From VAZQ01 sp045811525 (lineage in GTDB: Bacteria > Pseudomonadota > Alphaproteobacteria > Rhizobiales > Xanthobacteraceae): 64,000 nucleotides of DNA. A program made the translations under genes and the position numbers. Position 1 is the first letter of the stretch. Each line of letters opens with the position of its first letter. Shown here one piece after another: positions 50,719 to 59,843 of the stretch. The stretch covers positions 1 through 64,000 of the forward strand of contig JBJMTV010000042.1 of NCBI GenBank assembly GCA_045811525.1. The letters run 5' to 3'. Under the pieces are notes generated by a model that saw nothing but the letters and a program-made list of their open reading frames with translations, was not told the DNA's origin and ran no database searches.

Positions 50719-51534
50719 TCAATTTTCCAGCGCTATGGCATTGATGTGACGCCCATAGTCCGGCTCCCCGCGATGGGTCGAGCGGCGGTAGCTGAAAAAC
50801 TGAGCCGGACTGGCGTAAGTGCAGTGGCCGAGATCCTCGATCTGCGCAATTCCCGCGGCGGTTAGGCGCGAGGCGATGTAGCCGGGAAGATCGAACAGGG
50901 CGTGACCCGCACGCTCGGCTCCTCGAAAAAACCGCGCGTTTGCGCGGCTCGCTTCCGAAAAGCGCGCAACGAATTCGGGTCCCACCTCGTAATTGTCCTG
51001 GCGGATCATCGGGCCGAGGGCGGCCACGATATGCTCCCGAATGGCGCCGCAGCGCTCCATCGCCGCGATGGTTGCCTCCAGCACCCCAGTCGCGGCGCCG
51101 CGCCAACCGGCGTGAGCGGCGCCGATCACCCGCGCCTGCGCGTCGGCGAAAAGAACCGGGCCGCAATCGGCCGTGGTGACCCCAAGGGCAATGCCGGCGA
51201 CACCAGTGACGATGGCATCCACACGCGGTCGGTGCGAGGGCTCCCATGGCTTGTCGATGACCACAACCTCGGCGGAATGGATCTGGTAGGCCGTCAGCAG
51301 GTGGTCTGCAGGGACGGCAAGTGCGGCCGCCATGCGCGCGCGGTTCTCCGCCACATTATTGGGCGCGTCCTGCGAGCCCGGCCCGCCATTCAGGCTGGCA
51401 TAGAGGCCCTGCGACACGCCGCCCTCGCGCGTGAAGAAGGCATGGCGAATGCCGGGAAGGCTCGTCAACGAAGCCGCCTGCAGCATGCCGGGCATCGTCC
51501 CCTGCTTGGCGCTGTGGTGTTGCGGTCGTGCCAT
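50719..51534 (-). CDS. pgeF: PgeF-family peptidoglycan editing factor / polyphenol oxidase-like protein
   Basis: The 271-residue product has the YfiH/PgeF motifs: HAFFTREGGVSQG, SLNGGPGSQDAPNNVAENR, YQIHSAEVVVID, TTADCGPVLFAD and GAAHAGWRGAATG. The conserved His and Cys of the active site are visible. E. coli PgeF removes a misplaced serine-containing stem peptide from precursors. Related proteins also show nucleoside activity. It begins three bases from the end of the NdufAF7-like gene, so both are probably in one operon with lgt. Confidence 0.9.
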   Translation of the reverse strand: MARPQHHSAKQGTMPGMLQAASLTSLPGIRHAFFTREGGVSQGLYASLNGGPGSQDAPNNVAENRARMAAALAVPADHLLTAYQIHSAEVVVIDKPWEPSHRPRVDAIVTGVAGIALGVTTADCGPVLFADAQARVIGAAHAGWRGAATGVLEATIAAMERCGAIREHIVAALGPMIRQDNYEVGPEFVARFSEASRANARFFRGAERAGHALFDLPGYIASRLTAAGIAQIEDLGHCTYASPAQFFSYRRSTHRGEPDYGRHINAIALEN

Positions 51535-51537
51535 GTC

Positions 51538-52644
51538 TCAGGTCTTGAAACCAGGGAGCGCCGTTAGGCTTGGGCTTGAGAAAGCAACTGCCTTGATCAA
51601 GCGGCCCATGCCCGTGCGCTCTTCCTCGGTAAGACGTTCGAGCGCCGCCTGGATCTTGACGCCATGGCCCTCCGGCGCTGCAGCTTTGAGGGCCGCCGCG
51701 CGCTGCTCAATCCCCAGCTCGCGCAGAAACTCTGCCTGCGTGACTGGCCCGTGCAGGCGCGCGCCCATCCCTTCCGCCGCCTCCGCCAAGGCCTGAAAAT
51801 CCACGTGGGCGGTGAGATCGACGAGTCCGGGGGTCAGCAGCGCATTGGCGTAAGCGTGACCGCCGACGGCCTGTAGAGTGTCGCCGATGCCGCTCTCGAG
51901 ATGACCATAGTCAAGCACCAGCGCCGCGCCGCCTGAGCGCACGACCCGACGGCCAAGCTCGAGGGCGATCTTGTCCGCGCGCCATTCGAATATCTCGCCG
52001 ATCTTGGCGGCCCGCATGCCGCTCGGCAGGAACTCGTCGAACAGGGGAATCGGGTCACGATCGATGCTGAAGGTGAGCTTGTTGGCATCGCCGATCTTCA
52101 CCACCCGCTCGTGCCAGCCGTCCGCACACATCACAGCCTGATGCACCGGTAAGGCGTCGAAGAACTCGTTAGCGAGGATGATCGATGGGCCTTCGGGCAC
52201 GTCGTCAATCGAACGATGCCACGACACCGGGACCTCGATCCCGGTCAGGGCTTGCTTCTGCTGGCGCTCGAGGGTGGGGCTGATCTCGACGAGGTGCAGC
52301 GCCAGAGCGGCGCGAAATTCCGGCATCACCTTGGCTGCCCGCAGCGCATCGAGCATCATCGCGCCGCGCCCCGGTCCGAGCTCGACCAGGCGCAGCGTTT
52401 CCGGCGAGCCCATGGCGCGCCAGGCAGCGGCGGCCCACAGCCCGATGAGCTCGCCGAACATCTGGCTGATCTCAGGCGCCGTGGTGAAATCGCCTTTCGC
52501 GCCGATCGGCTCTCGCGCCATGTAGTAGCCATGCTCCGGATGCGTGAGGCAGAGCGCCATGAATTGCGCCACAGGCATCGGTCCGGCGAGCTCGATGCGG
52601 CGCCGAATTTCGCTCTCAAGCGGGATGATGTCGTCCGAGATCAT
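51538..52644 (-). CDS. NdufAF7/MidA-type SAM-dependent methyltransferase
   Basis: The 368-residue product belongs to the DUF185 family, whose human member methylates an arginine of complex I. Visible motifs are HPEHGYYM with GAKGDFTTAPEISQMFGEL, the SAM site VELGPGRGAMM, IILANEFFDALPVHQ and LVLDYGH. It overlaps the lgt stop by four bases and is followed by pgeF. ATG 52644 begins on the family start. The bacterial target is not established. Confidence 0.92.
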   Translation of the reverse strand: MISDDIIPLESEIRRRIELAGPMPVAQFMALCLTHPEHGYYMAREPIGAKGDFTTAPEISQMFGELIGLWAAAAWRAMGSPETLRLVELGPGRGAMMLDALRAAKVMPEFRAALALHLVEISPTLERQQKQALTGIEVPVSWHRSIDDVPEGPSIILANEFFDALPVHQAVMCADGWHERVVKIGDANKLTFSIDRDPIPLFDEFLPSGMRAAKIGEIFEWRADKIALELGRRVVRSGGAALVLDYGHLESGIGDTLQAVGGHAYANALLTPGLVDLTAHVDFQALAEAAEGMGARLHGPVTQAEFLRELGIEQRAAALKAAAPEGHGVKIQAALERLTEEERTGMGRLIKAVAFSSPSLTALPGFKT

Positions 52645-53459
52645 GTCGGTCTCGCGCGCTGACGCCGCATCGCCATCAAGAGAATGCCACCAATGATCAG
52701 CGGCACCGACAATAGCATTCCCATGGTTAGCCCACCCCAAAGGAAGCCGAGCTGGACGTCGGGCTCGCGAAACAGCTCGCAGAACGAGCGCGCGACCCCG
52801 TAGCCGAAGGCAAAGGCACCGAGGATGAATCCGGGACGTTTGAGGGCGCCGCCCCGGATCAAGGCTGTGAGCACGATGAACATGACAAGGCCTTCGAGCA
52901 GAGCTTCATAGAGCTGGCTCGGGTGACGCGGGAACGGGCCTCCGCTAGGAAACACCATCGCCCAGGGCACGTCGGTCGGGCGGCCCCACAGCTCGCCATT
53001 GATGAAGTTGGCGATGCGGCCGAGAAAAATACCGATGGTGCCGGCGGAGCAGGTGAGGTCACCCAGCGACAGGATCGAGATGGCGCGTCGGCGCGCGAAT
53101 ACGATGACCGCGATCACGCAGCCGAGAAAGCCGCCATGGAAGGACATGCCGCCCCGCCAGAGCTCCAGGCTCTCCAGCGGGTGAGCGGCGAAATAGGTCG
53201 GATTGTAGGCCAGCACATAGCCCAGGCGGCCGCCGAGAATGATCCCGAGCGTCACCCAAGTGACGAAATCGTCGAAATCGCTTGCGGTCATGGGCGGCGC
53301 ACCGCCCCACAAATCGGGCGAGCGGATGATGGTACGGGCATAGAGCCAGCCCAGCAGGATGCCGACGATATAGGCCAGGGCATACCAACGGATCGCCACC
53401 GGCCCGATGCTCACGAGCACGGGATCAATCGCGGGAAATGGCAGGAGGTAGAGCGGCAT
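52641..53459 (-). CDS. lgt: Prolipoprotein diacylglyceryl transferase
   Basis: Lgt adds diacylglycerol from phosphatidylglycerol to the lipobox Cys of prolipoproteins at the inner membrane. The 272-residue product has several membrane helices and the signature GRIANFINGELWGRPT, with IRWYALAYIVGILLGW and GGMSFHGGFLGC. It is the first gene of an apparent lgt, NdufAF7-type, pgeF operon, with a four-base overlap to the next. It would act on the lipoproteins predicted elsewhere in the window. Confidence 0.96.
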   Translation of the reverse strand: MPLYLLPFPAIDPVLVSIGPVAIRWYALAYIVGILLGWLYARTIIRSPDLWGGAPPMTASDFDDFVTWVTLGIILGGRLGYVLAYNPTYFAAHPLESLELWRGGMSFHGGFLGCVIAVIVFARRRAISILSLGDLTCSAGTIGIFLGRIANFINGELWGRPTDVPWAMVFPSGGPFPRHPSQLYEALLEGLVMFIVLTALIRGGALKRPGFILGAFAFGYGVARSFCELFREPDVQLGFLWGGLTMGMLLSVPLIIGGILLMAMRRQRARPT

Positions 53460-53622
53460 CGGTGGCTCGCAGGAGCAGGTGAACGCGGTGATGCGGGCAC
53501 GGAACGCGGCAAGTCAAGCAGCCATGCCCGTTGTCCTTGCGCCCTTTTGGACCTCGACCTTGCGGGCGACCTCCCCAGACCCCATTAATTCGGCACATCA
53601 GGAGCGGCCACCGCCGAGTGCC

Positions 53623-53892
53623 ATGACCCAGACCAGCAGCCGGTTTTTCGACGAGATCGCCCGCCTCATGAACGACGCAGCCGGGGTCGCTTCGGGGGTC
53701 CGGCGCGAGTTCGACACCGTGGTCCGGCACCAGGCGGAGCGCATCCTGCGCGACCTCGACGTGGTCAAGCGTGAGGAGTTCGAGGCGGTCAAGGAGATGG
53801 CGCGCCTGGCGCGTGAGGAGAATATGGCCTTGAAGGCCCGGGTCACCCTTCTTGAGGCCAGGCTTGGGCCGCTCAACGCGCCAGAGCGCTGA
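53623..53892 (+). CDS. ubiK: UbiK-type accessory factor (YqiC family)
   Basis: The 89-residue product has the UbiK pattern: SRFFDEIARLMNDAAGVASGVRREFDTVV, then RHQAERILRDLDVVKREEFEAVKEMA and a coiled coil LKARVTLLEARLG. UbiK helps the ubiquinone biosynthesis complex in bacteria. ATG 53623 gives the family length. The gene is divergent from lgt, with about 160 bases between them. Confidence 0.85.
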   Translation: MTQTSSRFFDEIARLMNDAAGVASGVRREFDTVVRHQAERILRDLDVVKREEFEAVKEMARLAREENMALKARVTLLEARLGPLNAPER

Positions 53893-54043
53893 CCAGGCGC
53901 CCACTTGCGCCGTTTCCTTGTATTCGGCCCCAGCGCTCGTTATAAGCGCGCGCGTCCGCGACCCAGACACCCCTGGAGGTATGTTGCGGCGTCCCGCCGG
54001 GGCGCGCCCGGCCATGCGTTCCGAAATCCACGAGGGTAGAAAC

Positions 54044-54781
54044 ATGGCGACCGTCAGGGAAATGAAAGCGACGGCACGTCCGCGGGCAGGAAAGGGGGCC
54101 GCCCGGGCAGAGCGTCGCGCCGGCCGCGTACCGGGTGTCATCTATGGTGACGGCAAGGCGCCCCTGAACATCTCGGTCGATCATGCCGAGCTCAAGCAGC
54201 GTATCTATGCCGGTCGTTTCCTCACCTCGATCTACGAGATCGACATCGAAGGCGCCAAGCATCGGGTCATCCCGCGCGACTTCCAGCTTGATCCGGTGCG
54301 TGATCTGCCTGTGCATGTCGACTTCATGCGTCTGGGCCAGGGCGCGCAGATCCGGGTGCGCATTCCCATTCATGTGATCAACGCGGACCAGGCCCCGGGC
54401 GTGAAGCGTGGCGGCACCGTCAACGTGGTCACGCACGCCGTCGAGGTGCAGGTCCCGGCCGACAATATTCCAGAAGCATTCGAGGTCGACGTTGGCGGTC
54501 TCGACATCAACCACTCGAAACATTTGAGCGATCTCGCGCTGCCACCGCATGTACGGGTGGTGGAACGGACCGATCCTACGCTCGTCACCATTGTGCCGCC
54601 CTCGGGCTATGCGGAAGAGCTCAAGGCCGCCGCAGAAGCTGCTGCTGCCGCTGCGGCCGCTGCCAGCACGGCTGCGGCCGGGGCTCCGGCCGAAGGCGCC
54701 GCGGCTGCGCCGGGTGCTGCCGCTCCCGCTGGCGGCGCGCCTGGGGCCGGCGGCTCCGCGCCCGCTGCGGAAAAGAAGTAG
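54044..54781 (+). CDS. rplY: 50S ribosomal protein bL25 (Ctc form)
   Basis: The 245-residue product starts MATVREMKATARPRAGKGAARAERRAGRVPG and continues with YGDGKAPLNISVDHAELKQ, the L25 part that binds 5S rRNA, then a Ctc-type C-terminal domain with GQGAQIRVRIPIHVIN and PADNIPEAFEVDVGGLDI. A low-complexity Ala/Gly/Pro tail of about 50 residues ends it. Such tails occur in alphaproteobacterial homologues and are probably not structural. ATG 54044 begins on the family start. pth follows after 66 bases. Confidence 0.95.
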   Translation: MATVREMKATARPRAGKGAARAERRAGRVPGVIYGDGKAPLNISVDHAELKQRIYAGRFLTSIYEIDIEGAKHRVIPRDFQLDPVRDLPVHVDFMRLGQGAQIRVRIPIHVINADQAPGVKRGGTVNVVTHAVEVQVPADNIPEAFEVDVGGLDINHSKHLSDLALPPHVRVVERTDPTLVTIVPPSGYAEELKAAAEAAAAAAAAASTAAAGAPAEGAAAAPGAAAPAGGAPGAGGSAPAAEKK

Positions 54782-54847
54782 CGCCTCGCCTCACTTGGCG
54801 ATCGTCTCCGGCCGTCCCCGGCGGTCGCGTCTGAGCTCGATGGTCTG

Positions 54848-55450
54848 ATGCAACTCCTCGTGGGGCTCGGCAACCCCGGCTCACGCTATGCCGGCAACCG
54901 TCACAACGTCGGTTTCATGGTGCTCGAGGCAATCGCGGCACGCCAAGACACCGGCCCGTGGCGTCGGCGCTTCCAAGGGCGCACTGCGGAAGCATCCATC
55001 GCCGGCGAGGCTGTGCTTCTGCTCATGCCCGGAACGTTCATGAACGAGTCGGGCCGCGCCGTCGGGGAGGCTGCCCACTTCTACAAGCTCGCCATGGCCG
55101 ATATTGTGGTGATCCATGACGAGATCGACCTCTCCGCCGGGCGGGTGCGGGTGAAAACCGGCGGCGGCGTCGCTGGGCATAATGGGTTGCGTTCAATCTC
55201 GGCACATGTCGGCAATGACTATCGGCGCGTGCGCATCGGTGTCGGTCATCCCGGCCTGAAGGAGCTCGTGCACCCGCACGTGCTCAGCGATTTCAGCAAG
55301 GACGAGCGGCCCTGGGTGGAGGCTCTTTGCGCGGTCATAGCGGAAAACGTGGCGCTCCTGGTGAAGCACCAGGACGCGAGCTTCCAGAACAAGGTGCACC
55401 TGGCAATGCAGGCGAAAGGCTTCGCCGAAGGGAAAAAGGAGCTGTCGTGA
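54848..55450 (+). CDS. pth: Peptidyl-tRNA hydrolase
   Basis: Pth frees tRNA from peptidyl-tRNA that drops off the ribosome. The 200-residue product has LLVGLGNPGSRYAGNRHNVGF with the catalytic His (HNVGF), MNESGRAVGE, VIHDEIDL and VAGHNGLRSI. ATG 54848 is well placed and the length is normal. It follows rplY and precedes ychF, the usual order in alphaproteobacteria. Confidence 0.96.
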   Translation: MQLLVGLGNPGSRYAGNRHNVGFMVLEAIAARQDTGPWRRRFQGRTAEASIAGEAVLLLMPGTFMNESGRAVGEAAHFYKLAMADIVVIHDEIDLSAGRVRVKTGGGVAGHNGLRSISAHVGNDYRRVRIGVGHPGLKELVHPHVLSDFSKDERPWVEALCAVIAENVALLVKHQDASFQNKVHLAMQAKGFAEGKKELS

Positions 55451-55487
55451 TCCGCGCAACGGCGCGGGTCTGCGATGGGCACAAAGC

Positions 55488-56594
55488 ATGGGATTCAAGT
55501 GCGGCATCCTGGGCCTGTCGAATGTCGGCAAGTCCACGGTCTTCAATGCCTTGACCGCCACCGCCGCGGCCCAGGCGTCGAATTACCCGTTCAGCACGAT
55601 CGAGCCGAATGTCGGGGAGGTCATGGTGCCGGACCCCCGGCTCGACGTGCTGGCAAGGCTCGCGAAGTCGGCAAAGATCAAGCCGACGCGCCTGAGCTTC
55701 GTCGACATCGCCGGCCTGGTGAAGGGCGCCTCGCGTGGTGAGGGCTTGGGTAACCAATTCCTCGCGCATGTGCGGGAGGTCGACGCCATCGCTCACGTGG
55801 TGCGCTGCTTCGTCGATACCGAGGTGGCACACGTGTCCGGCAAGATCGACCCCATTGCTGACATCGAAACCATCGAGACCGAGCTCATGCTGGCCGATCT
55901 CGACAGCCTCGAGCGGCGGGCCGACGGCCTCGCCAAGAAGGCGAAAGGCAGCGACAAGGATGCGAGCGAGGCCAGGGAGACGCTCGAGCTGGCGCAGCGC
56001 TCGCTCACCTTGTTGCGGGAAGGCAAGCCGGCGCGGATGGTCGAGCGCAAGCTCGAGGAAGAAAAGGCCTTTCACATGCTGGGCCTCATCACCTCGACGC
56101 CGATGCTGTACGTCTGCAACGTGGACGAGGCGAGTGCCGCCAGTGGCAACGAGCTAAGCCGGCAGGTCGAGGCGCGCGCCAAGGACGAAGGAGCCGAATG
56201 CGTCATCATCTCCGCCAAAATCGAGGCAGAGATTGCGGTGTTGCCTACGGGCGAGCGCACGGAATATCTCGGGGCCATCGGCCTGAAAGAGCCCGGACTC
56301 GATCGGCTGATCCGCGCCGGCTATGCACTTCTTAACCTGATCACCTATTTCACTGCCGGGCCGAAAGAGGTCGCCGCCTGGACGATCCGCCGCGGCACCA
56401 AGGCGCCGCAGGCCGCAGCCGTGATCCATTCCGATTTCGAGCGCGGCTTCATCCGCGCCGAGACCATCGGCTACGATGATTATGTGACCTATGGCGGCGA
56501 GAGCGGCGCCCAGCAGGTCGGGAAAATGCGTCTTGAGGGCAAGTCTTACGTTGTGCAGGACGGCGACGTCATGCACTTCCGCTTTGCCACGTGA
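55488..56594 (+). CDS. ychF: Redox-regulated ATPase YchF
   Basis: The 368-residue product is the conserved Obg-family YchF, which hydrolyses ATP rather than GTP. It has GLSNVGKSTVFNALT (P-loop), NYPFSTIEPN, FVDIAGLVKGASRGEGLGN, and a C-terminal TGS region with AWTIRRGTKAPQAAAVIH and GFIRAETIGYDDY. It binds ribosomes and acts in stress response. The gene starts 37 bases after pth. ATG 55488 is the family start. Confidence 0.96.
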   Translation: MGFKCGILGLSNVGKSTVFNALTATAAAQASNYPFSTIEPNVGEVMVPDPRLDVLARLAKSAKIKPTRLSFVDIAGLVKGASRGEGLGNQFLAHVREVDAIAHVVRCFVDTEVAHVSGKIDPIADIETIETELMLADLDSLERRADGLAKKAKGSDKDASEARETLELAQRSLTLLREGKPARMVERKLEEEKAFHMLGLITSTPMLYVCNVDEASAASGNELSRQVEARAKDEGAECVIISAKIEAEIAVLPTGERTEYLGAIGLKEPGLDRLIRAGYALLNLITYFTAGPKEVAAWTIRRGTKAPQAAAVIHSDFERGFIRAETIGYDDYVTYGGESGAQQVGKMRLEGKSYVVQDGDVMHFRFAT

Positions 56595-56740
56595 TGGCCG
56601 TCGCGCATGCGCTAAGCTCAATTGACCCTCATGCGAGGCAAGGTTATCGCATAGCCGCGATGACATAGTCGGAAGCGATTGCCCTGCACTTGGCCGCCGG
56701 TGCAGTGTCGTGCTCTGCCTCTGCTGGGGAGGAGGATCTC

Positions 56741-57031
56741 ATGTTCGATTTTCGCGATTTGTTTCAGTGGGACCGCTTCATCACACCTTCGATTATCAAG
56801 GTGTTCTACTGGCTTGCTGTCGGCCTTTTCATTCTCTACGGCCTTTATGGGGTGATTGCCGGGCTGTTGCTGATCGCGTTCAACCCGCTCGGCGGCGTGT
56901 TCTGGATGATCATCAGCCTGCTCGGCGTCGTCATCGGCGTCGTGTTCGCGCGCATCATTTCCGAGTTCGTGCTGATCATGTTCCGCATCAACGAGCATCT
57001 CGGTGCGATCCGCCAGCGCGGGCAGATGTAG
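56741..57031 (+). CDS. DUF4282 membrane protein
   Basis: The 96-residue product begins MFDFRDLFQWDRFITPSIIK and has two membrane helices (VFYWLAVGLFILYGLYGVI and WMIISLLGVVIGVVFARI), ending in a polar tail RINEHLGAIRQRGQM. This matches the small DUF4282 family of unknown role. GGAGGA lies ten bases upstream of ATG 56741, a strong site that fixes the start. It precedes the first MaoC gene by seven bases and may be co-transcribed. Confidence 0.88.
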   Translation: MFDFRDLFQWDRFITPSIIKVFYWLAVGLFILYGLYGVIAGLLLIAFNPLGGVFWMIISLLGVVIGVVFARIISEFVLIMFRINEHLGAIRQRGQM

Positions 57032-57038
57032 TCTCGCC

Positions 57039-57533
57039 GTGCCGCGGCTTTATTGGGAAGACTTCTCCCTCGGTCAGGTGTTTGACTGCGGTTCACGCCT
57101 GGTCACGGCTGAGGAGATCGTCGCCTTCGCTACCGAATTCGATCCACAACCCATGCATCTCGACGAGGAGACCGCGCGCGCCACCCTGCTCGGCGGGTTG
57201 GTGGCCTCCGGCTGGCACAGCTGCTGCATGCTGATGCGGATGCTCAGCGACGCTCTCCTGTGCAACTCGAGCTTTCTCGGCGCTCCCGGGGTCGACGAGG
57301 TCTGCTGGTTATTGCCGATCCGTCCCGGCGATTGCATTACCGCACGCGGCACGGTGCTGGAGACGCGTTCCTCGCGCAGCCGTCCGCAAATGGGCTTCGT
57401 CAAGTTCAAGTTCGAGCTCATCGATGCAGGTGAAAAGGCGGCTATGACGCTGCTTGTGCAGCCGATGTTCGCAAGGCGTAACGCCGGAGCTGATGCGGCC
57501 GACACTGCACCCGTGAAAGTCTCGCCGCCGTGA
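57039..57533 (+). CDS. MaoC-family dehydratase (copy 1)
   Basis: The 164-residue product has a hotdog-fold MaoC core: YWEDFSLGQVFDCGSRLVTAEEIVAFATEFDPQPMHLDEE, LGGLVASGWHSCCMLM, and SLGAPGVDEVCWLLPIRPGDCI. The Asp/His of the typical DxxxxH active site is visible as DPQPMHLDE. MaoC enzymes hydrate enoyl-CoA or related acyl compounds. A GTG start at 57039 fits the family start and is close to the DUF4282 stop. A second MaoC gene overlaps its end by four bases. Confidence 0.85.
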   Translation: MPRLYWEDFSLGQVFDCGSRLVTAEEIVAFATEFDPQPMHLDEETARATLLGGLVASGWHSCCMLMRMLSDALLCNSSFLGAPGVDEVCWLLPIRPGDCITARGTVLETRSSRSRPQMGFVKFKFELIDAGEKAAMTLLVQPMFARRNAGADAADTAPVKVSPP

Positions 57534-58027
57534 GGTTGTTCGAGAGCATCGGCGTCGGCCACTCTGTCGTGCTCGGGGATTACACATTCACCGCCGAGAG
57601 CATCAAAGCCTTTGCCGGACGCTTCGATCCGCAACCCTTCCATCTTGATGAGGCGGCTGGCGCACGCTCCCATTTCGGTGCGCTTTGTGCCTCCGGCTGG
57701 CAGACGGCGTGCGTCTGGATGCGGTTGATGGTCGATCATCGCAAGCGCGAGGACGAAGAATGCCGCGCGCGCGGGGAGCCGGTCGCCGAGCTTGGGCCGT
57801 CGCCGGGCTTTCGCGAGCTCAGATGGCTGCGGCCGGTCTATGCCGGCGACACGATCCGCTATTCCACCGAGGTGCTCGACAAGCGGATTTTGAGCACGCG
57901 TCCGGGCTGGGGCATCATCTTCATGCGCAACACCGGCGTAAACCAGCACGGCGAGCCGGTGATCTCTTTCATCAGCAGCGCCTTCGTTGCGCGCCGCCCG
58001 GCTGAGACGGAGCCAAGGCCGGCATGA
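57530..58027 (+). CDS. MaoC-family dehydratase (copy 2)
   Basis: The 165-residue product is a second hotdog-fold MaoC protein: LGDYTFTAESIKAFAGRFDPQPFHLDEAAGARSHFG, SGWQTACVWMRLM, and FRELRWLRPVYAGDTIRYSTEV. The DPQPFHLDE active-site motif is present. It starts with GTG inside the stop of copy 1 (GTGA), and its stop overlaps the MFS gene (ATGA). The two MaoC proteins may form a heteromer, as seen for split MaoC pairs. The substrate is unknown. Confidence 0.88.
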   Translation: MRLFESIGVGHSVVLGDYTFTAESIKAFAGRFDPQPFHLDEAAGARSHFGALCASGWQTACVWMRLMVDHRKREDEECRARGEPVAELGPSPGFRELRWLRPVYAGDTIRYSTEVLDKRILSTRPGWGIIFMRNTGVNQHGEPVISFISSAFVARRPAETEPRPA

Positions 58028-59244
58028 GTGCTGGGAGCAAGGATGTTCCTGAGCCTGCCGCAATTCACCGCGGCGACGAGTGCAAGGCGGCGGCAGTGGC
58101 CTGCGGGGCGCACGCGCTGCACGACGGCTATACCGACCTGATCTATGTCATGCTGCCCATCTGGCAGCAGGAGTTCGGTTTGGGATACGCGGCGCTTGGT
58201 GTGTTACGCGCCCTGTTCTCCGGCACCATGGCAGGTTTCCAGGTGCCATCCGGACTCGCGGCAGAGCGGTTGGGCGCCGCGGTTGTCCTGGCGAGCGGCA
58301 CGGCAATGACCGGGGCAGCCTACTGCCTCGCTGGTGCCAGTGCAGGCTTGGCGCCGCTGGCGCTCGCGCTTTTTCTTGGTGGCCTGGGCGCCAGTACGCA
58401 GCATCCGCTCGGCTCCGCGTTGATGGCGCGTGCTTTCGCCGGCGCGCGCTCCATGAAGGCGATTGGCAGCTACAATTTTGCCGGTGACATCGGGAAGATG
58501 GCCGTTCCTGCGACAGCGTCGGTGATGCTGATTGCGCTGTCCTGGCGGCCAGTGCTGTCATTCCTTGGCGCCCTGGGCATCGCTGCCGCTGCCCTTATCC
58601 TCTGGCTTACGCCGCGTTATGGGCCTGAACCGGCGCGCGGCAGCGCTGGTGCGCATATCGCTGCAGGGATCCATATCCCGCGCAGGCAAATGGCGTTCCC
58701 AGTGTTGCTCGCGATCGGGATGCTGGACAGCGCCACCCGCATGGGCTTCCTCCTGTTTCTGCCATTCGTGCTTACCGGAAAGGGCGCGAGCCTTCCCACC
58801 GTCGGCGTGGGTTTGACCCTGGTGTTCGCCGGTGGCGCTGTCGGCAAACTGGTTTGTGCGTTCATCGGCGACCGCATCGGCGCCATGGCAACCGTATGGC
58901 TGACCGAAAGTTTGACGGCGCTGTTGATTGCGGCCCTCTTGCCGCTCTCGCTGGAGCTTGGCTTGTTGCTGCTGCCGATCATCGGCATCGCGCTCAACGG
59001 CACCTCTTCGGTCCTGTACGGCTCGGTGCCGGATCTGGTTGCGCCCGAGCGCCGCGCCCGCGCCTTTGGCGTGTTCTACACCGGTACGATCGGCGCGGGA
59101 GCCTTGGCTCCAGCACTCTATGGGTTGGTGGCTGACAGGCTGGGGGTGCCGAAGACGTTGCTGATCGCGGCAGCCGCGGTGCTCGTGACGCTGCCGCTCT
59201 CGCTCCTGCTCAGAGATGCCTTGGCGCGCCGCGTGCCGGTTTGA
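58024..59244 (+). CDS. MFS transporter
   Basis: The 406-residue product has about 12 hydrophobic helices typical of the major facilitator superfamily, for example FSGTMAGFQVPSGLAAERLGA, LALALFLGGLGASTQHPLGSALMARAF and LLPIIGIALNGTSSVLYGSVPDLV. The Arg-rich loop after helix 2 is less clear. It starts within the stop of the second MaoC gene, so it is likely co-expressed with that pair and may transport their substrate or product. The direction of transport is unknown. Confidence 0.88.
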   Translation: MSAGSKDVPEPAAIHRGDECKAAAVACGAHALHDGYTDLIYVMLPIWQQEFGLGYAALGVLRALFSGTMAGFQVPSGLAAERLGAAVVLASGTAMTGAAYCLAGASAGLAPLALALFLGGLGASTQHPLGSALMARAFAGARSMKAIGSYNFAGDIGKMAVPATASVMLIALSWRPVLSFLGALGIAAAALILWLTPRYGPEPARGSAGAHIAAGIHIPRRQMAFPVLLAIGMLDSATRMGFLLFLPFVLTGKGASLPTVGVGLTLVFAGGAVGKLVCAFIGDRIGAMATVWLTESLTALLIAALLPLSLELGLLLLPIIGIALNGTSSVLYGSVPDLVAPERRARAFGVFYTGTIGAGALAPALYGLVADRLGVPKTLLIAAAAVLVTLPLSLLLRDALARRVPV

Positions 59245-59256
59245 GCATGGCTGCTG

Positions 59257-59613
59257 TTAATCGGCCCTGCCGGTCTTTGTCACGAGCATGGGCAGCAGAT
59301 CAAGATAGGGGCCGCTGAAGAACGCCTCGCCGGTGCCGTCACCGAACACGCGATCATAGGCATCGATCATGGCGCGCATCTGCACGATGCAGTTGCCCAT
59401 GGACTCCACGATCAGGTCCCCCACATTCCGCTCGCCATAGCGCGGGTCGCCAGTCACCGTTCGCACAATGCATTCGGTTGCCGAGCGCACCATCGGCTGA
59501 ACTGCCGCGTTCTTCTGCTGCGGGGACCGCAGGCTCAAGGCGGTCGGCTCGACAACAGGGCCGGTCGCCACACTGAGGACGAGGCCAGCCGCAACCAGGT
59601 GTGTGAGAATCAT
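59257..59613 (-). CDS. Hypothetical exported protein
   Basis: The 118-residue product has a short signal-like start (ILTHLVAAGLVLSVATGPVVE), then AAVQPMVRSATECIVRTVTGDPRY and VGDLIVESMGNCIVQMRAMIDAYDRVFGDGTGEAFFSGPYLDLLP. Two Cys are present in the mature part. No domain was recognised. A GGAGGGGG site precedes ATG 59613, which makes translation likely. It converges on the MFS gene. Confidence 0.65.
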   Translation of the reverse strand: MILTHLVAAGLVLSVATGPVVEPTALSLRSPQQKNAAVQPMVRSATECIVRTVTGDPRYGERNVGDLIVESMGNCIVQMRAMIDAYDRVFGDGTGEAFFSGPYLDLLPMLVTKTGRAD

Positions 59614-59843
59614 CGAATCTCCCCCTCCGGCGGCACCATCTTACAGCTGGTCGATCGAGCACAAAGCGAAAAGCAGCACCTGTGGCGTGAGCTGCAACGG
59701 ATCCATAGCGGGTGTGGTCGTGCGGTTACACGATTGACCATTCTCCCGAGAATGCGGGCCGGGCGGTGGCGTGAAGGTGCGCGGAACGCGCTCGCGCGAG
59801 GGGCGTTATCCAGCGATTGCAATGCGTGCACAGGAGGTCGCCA

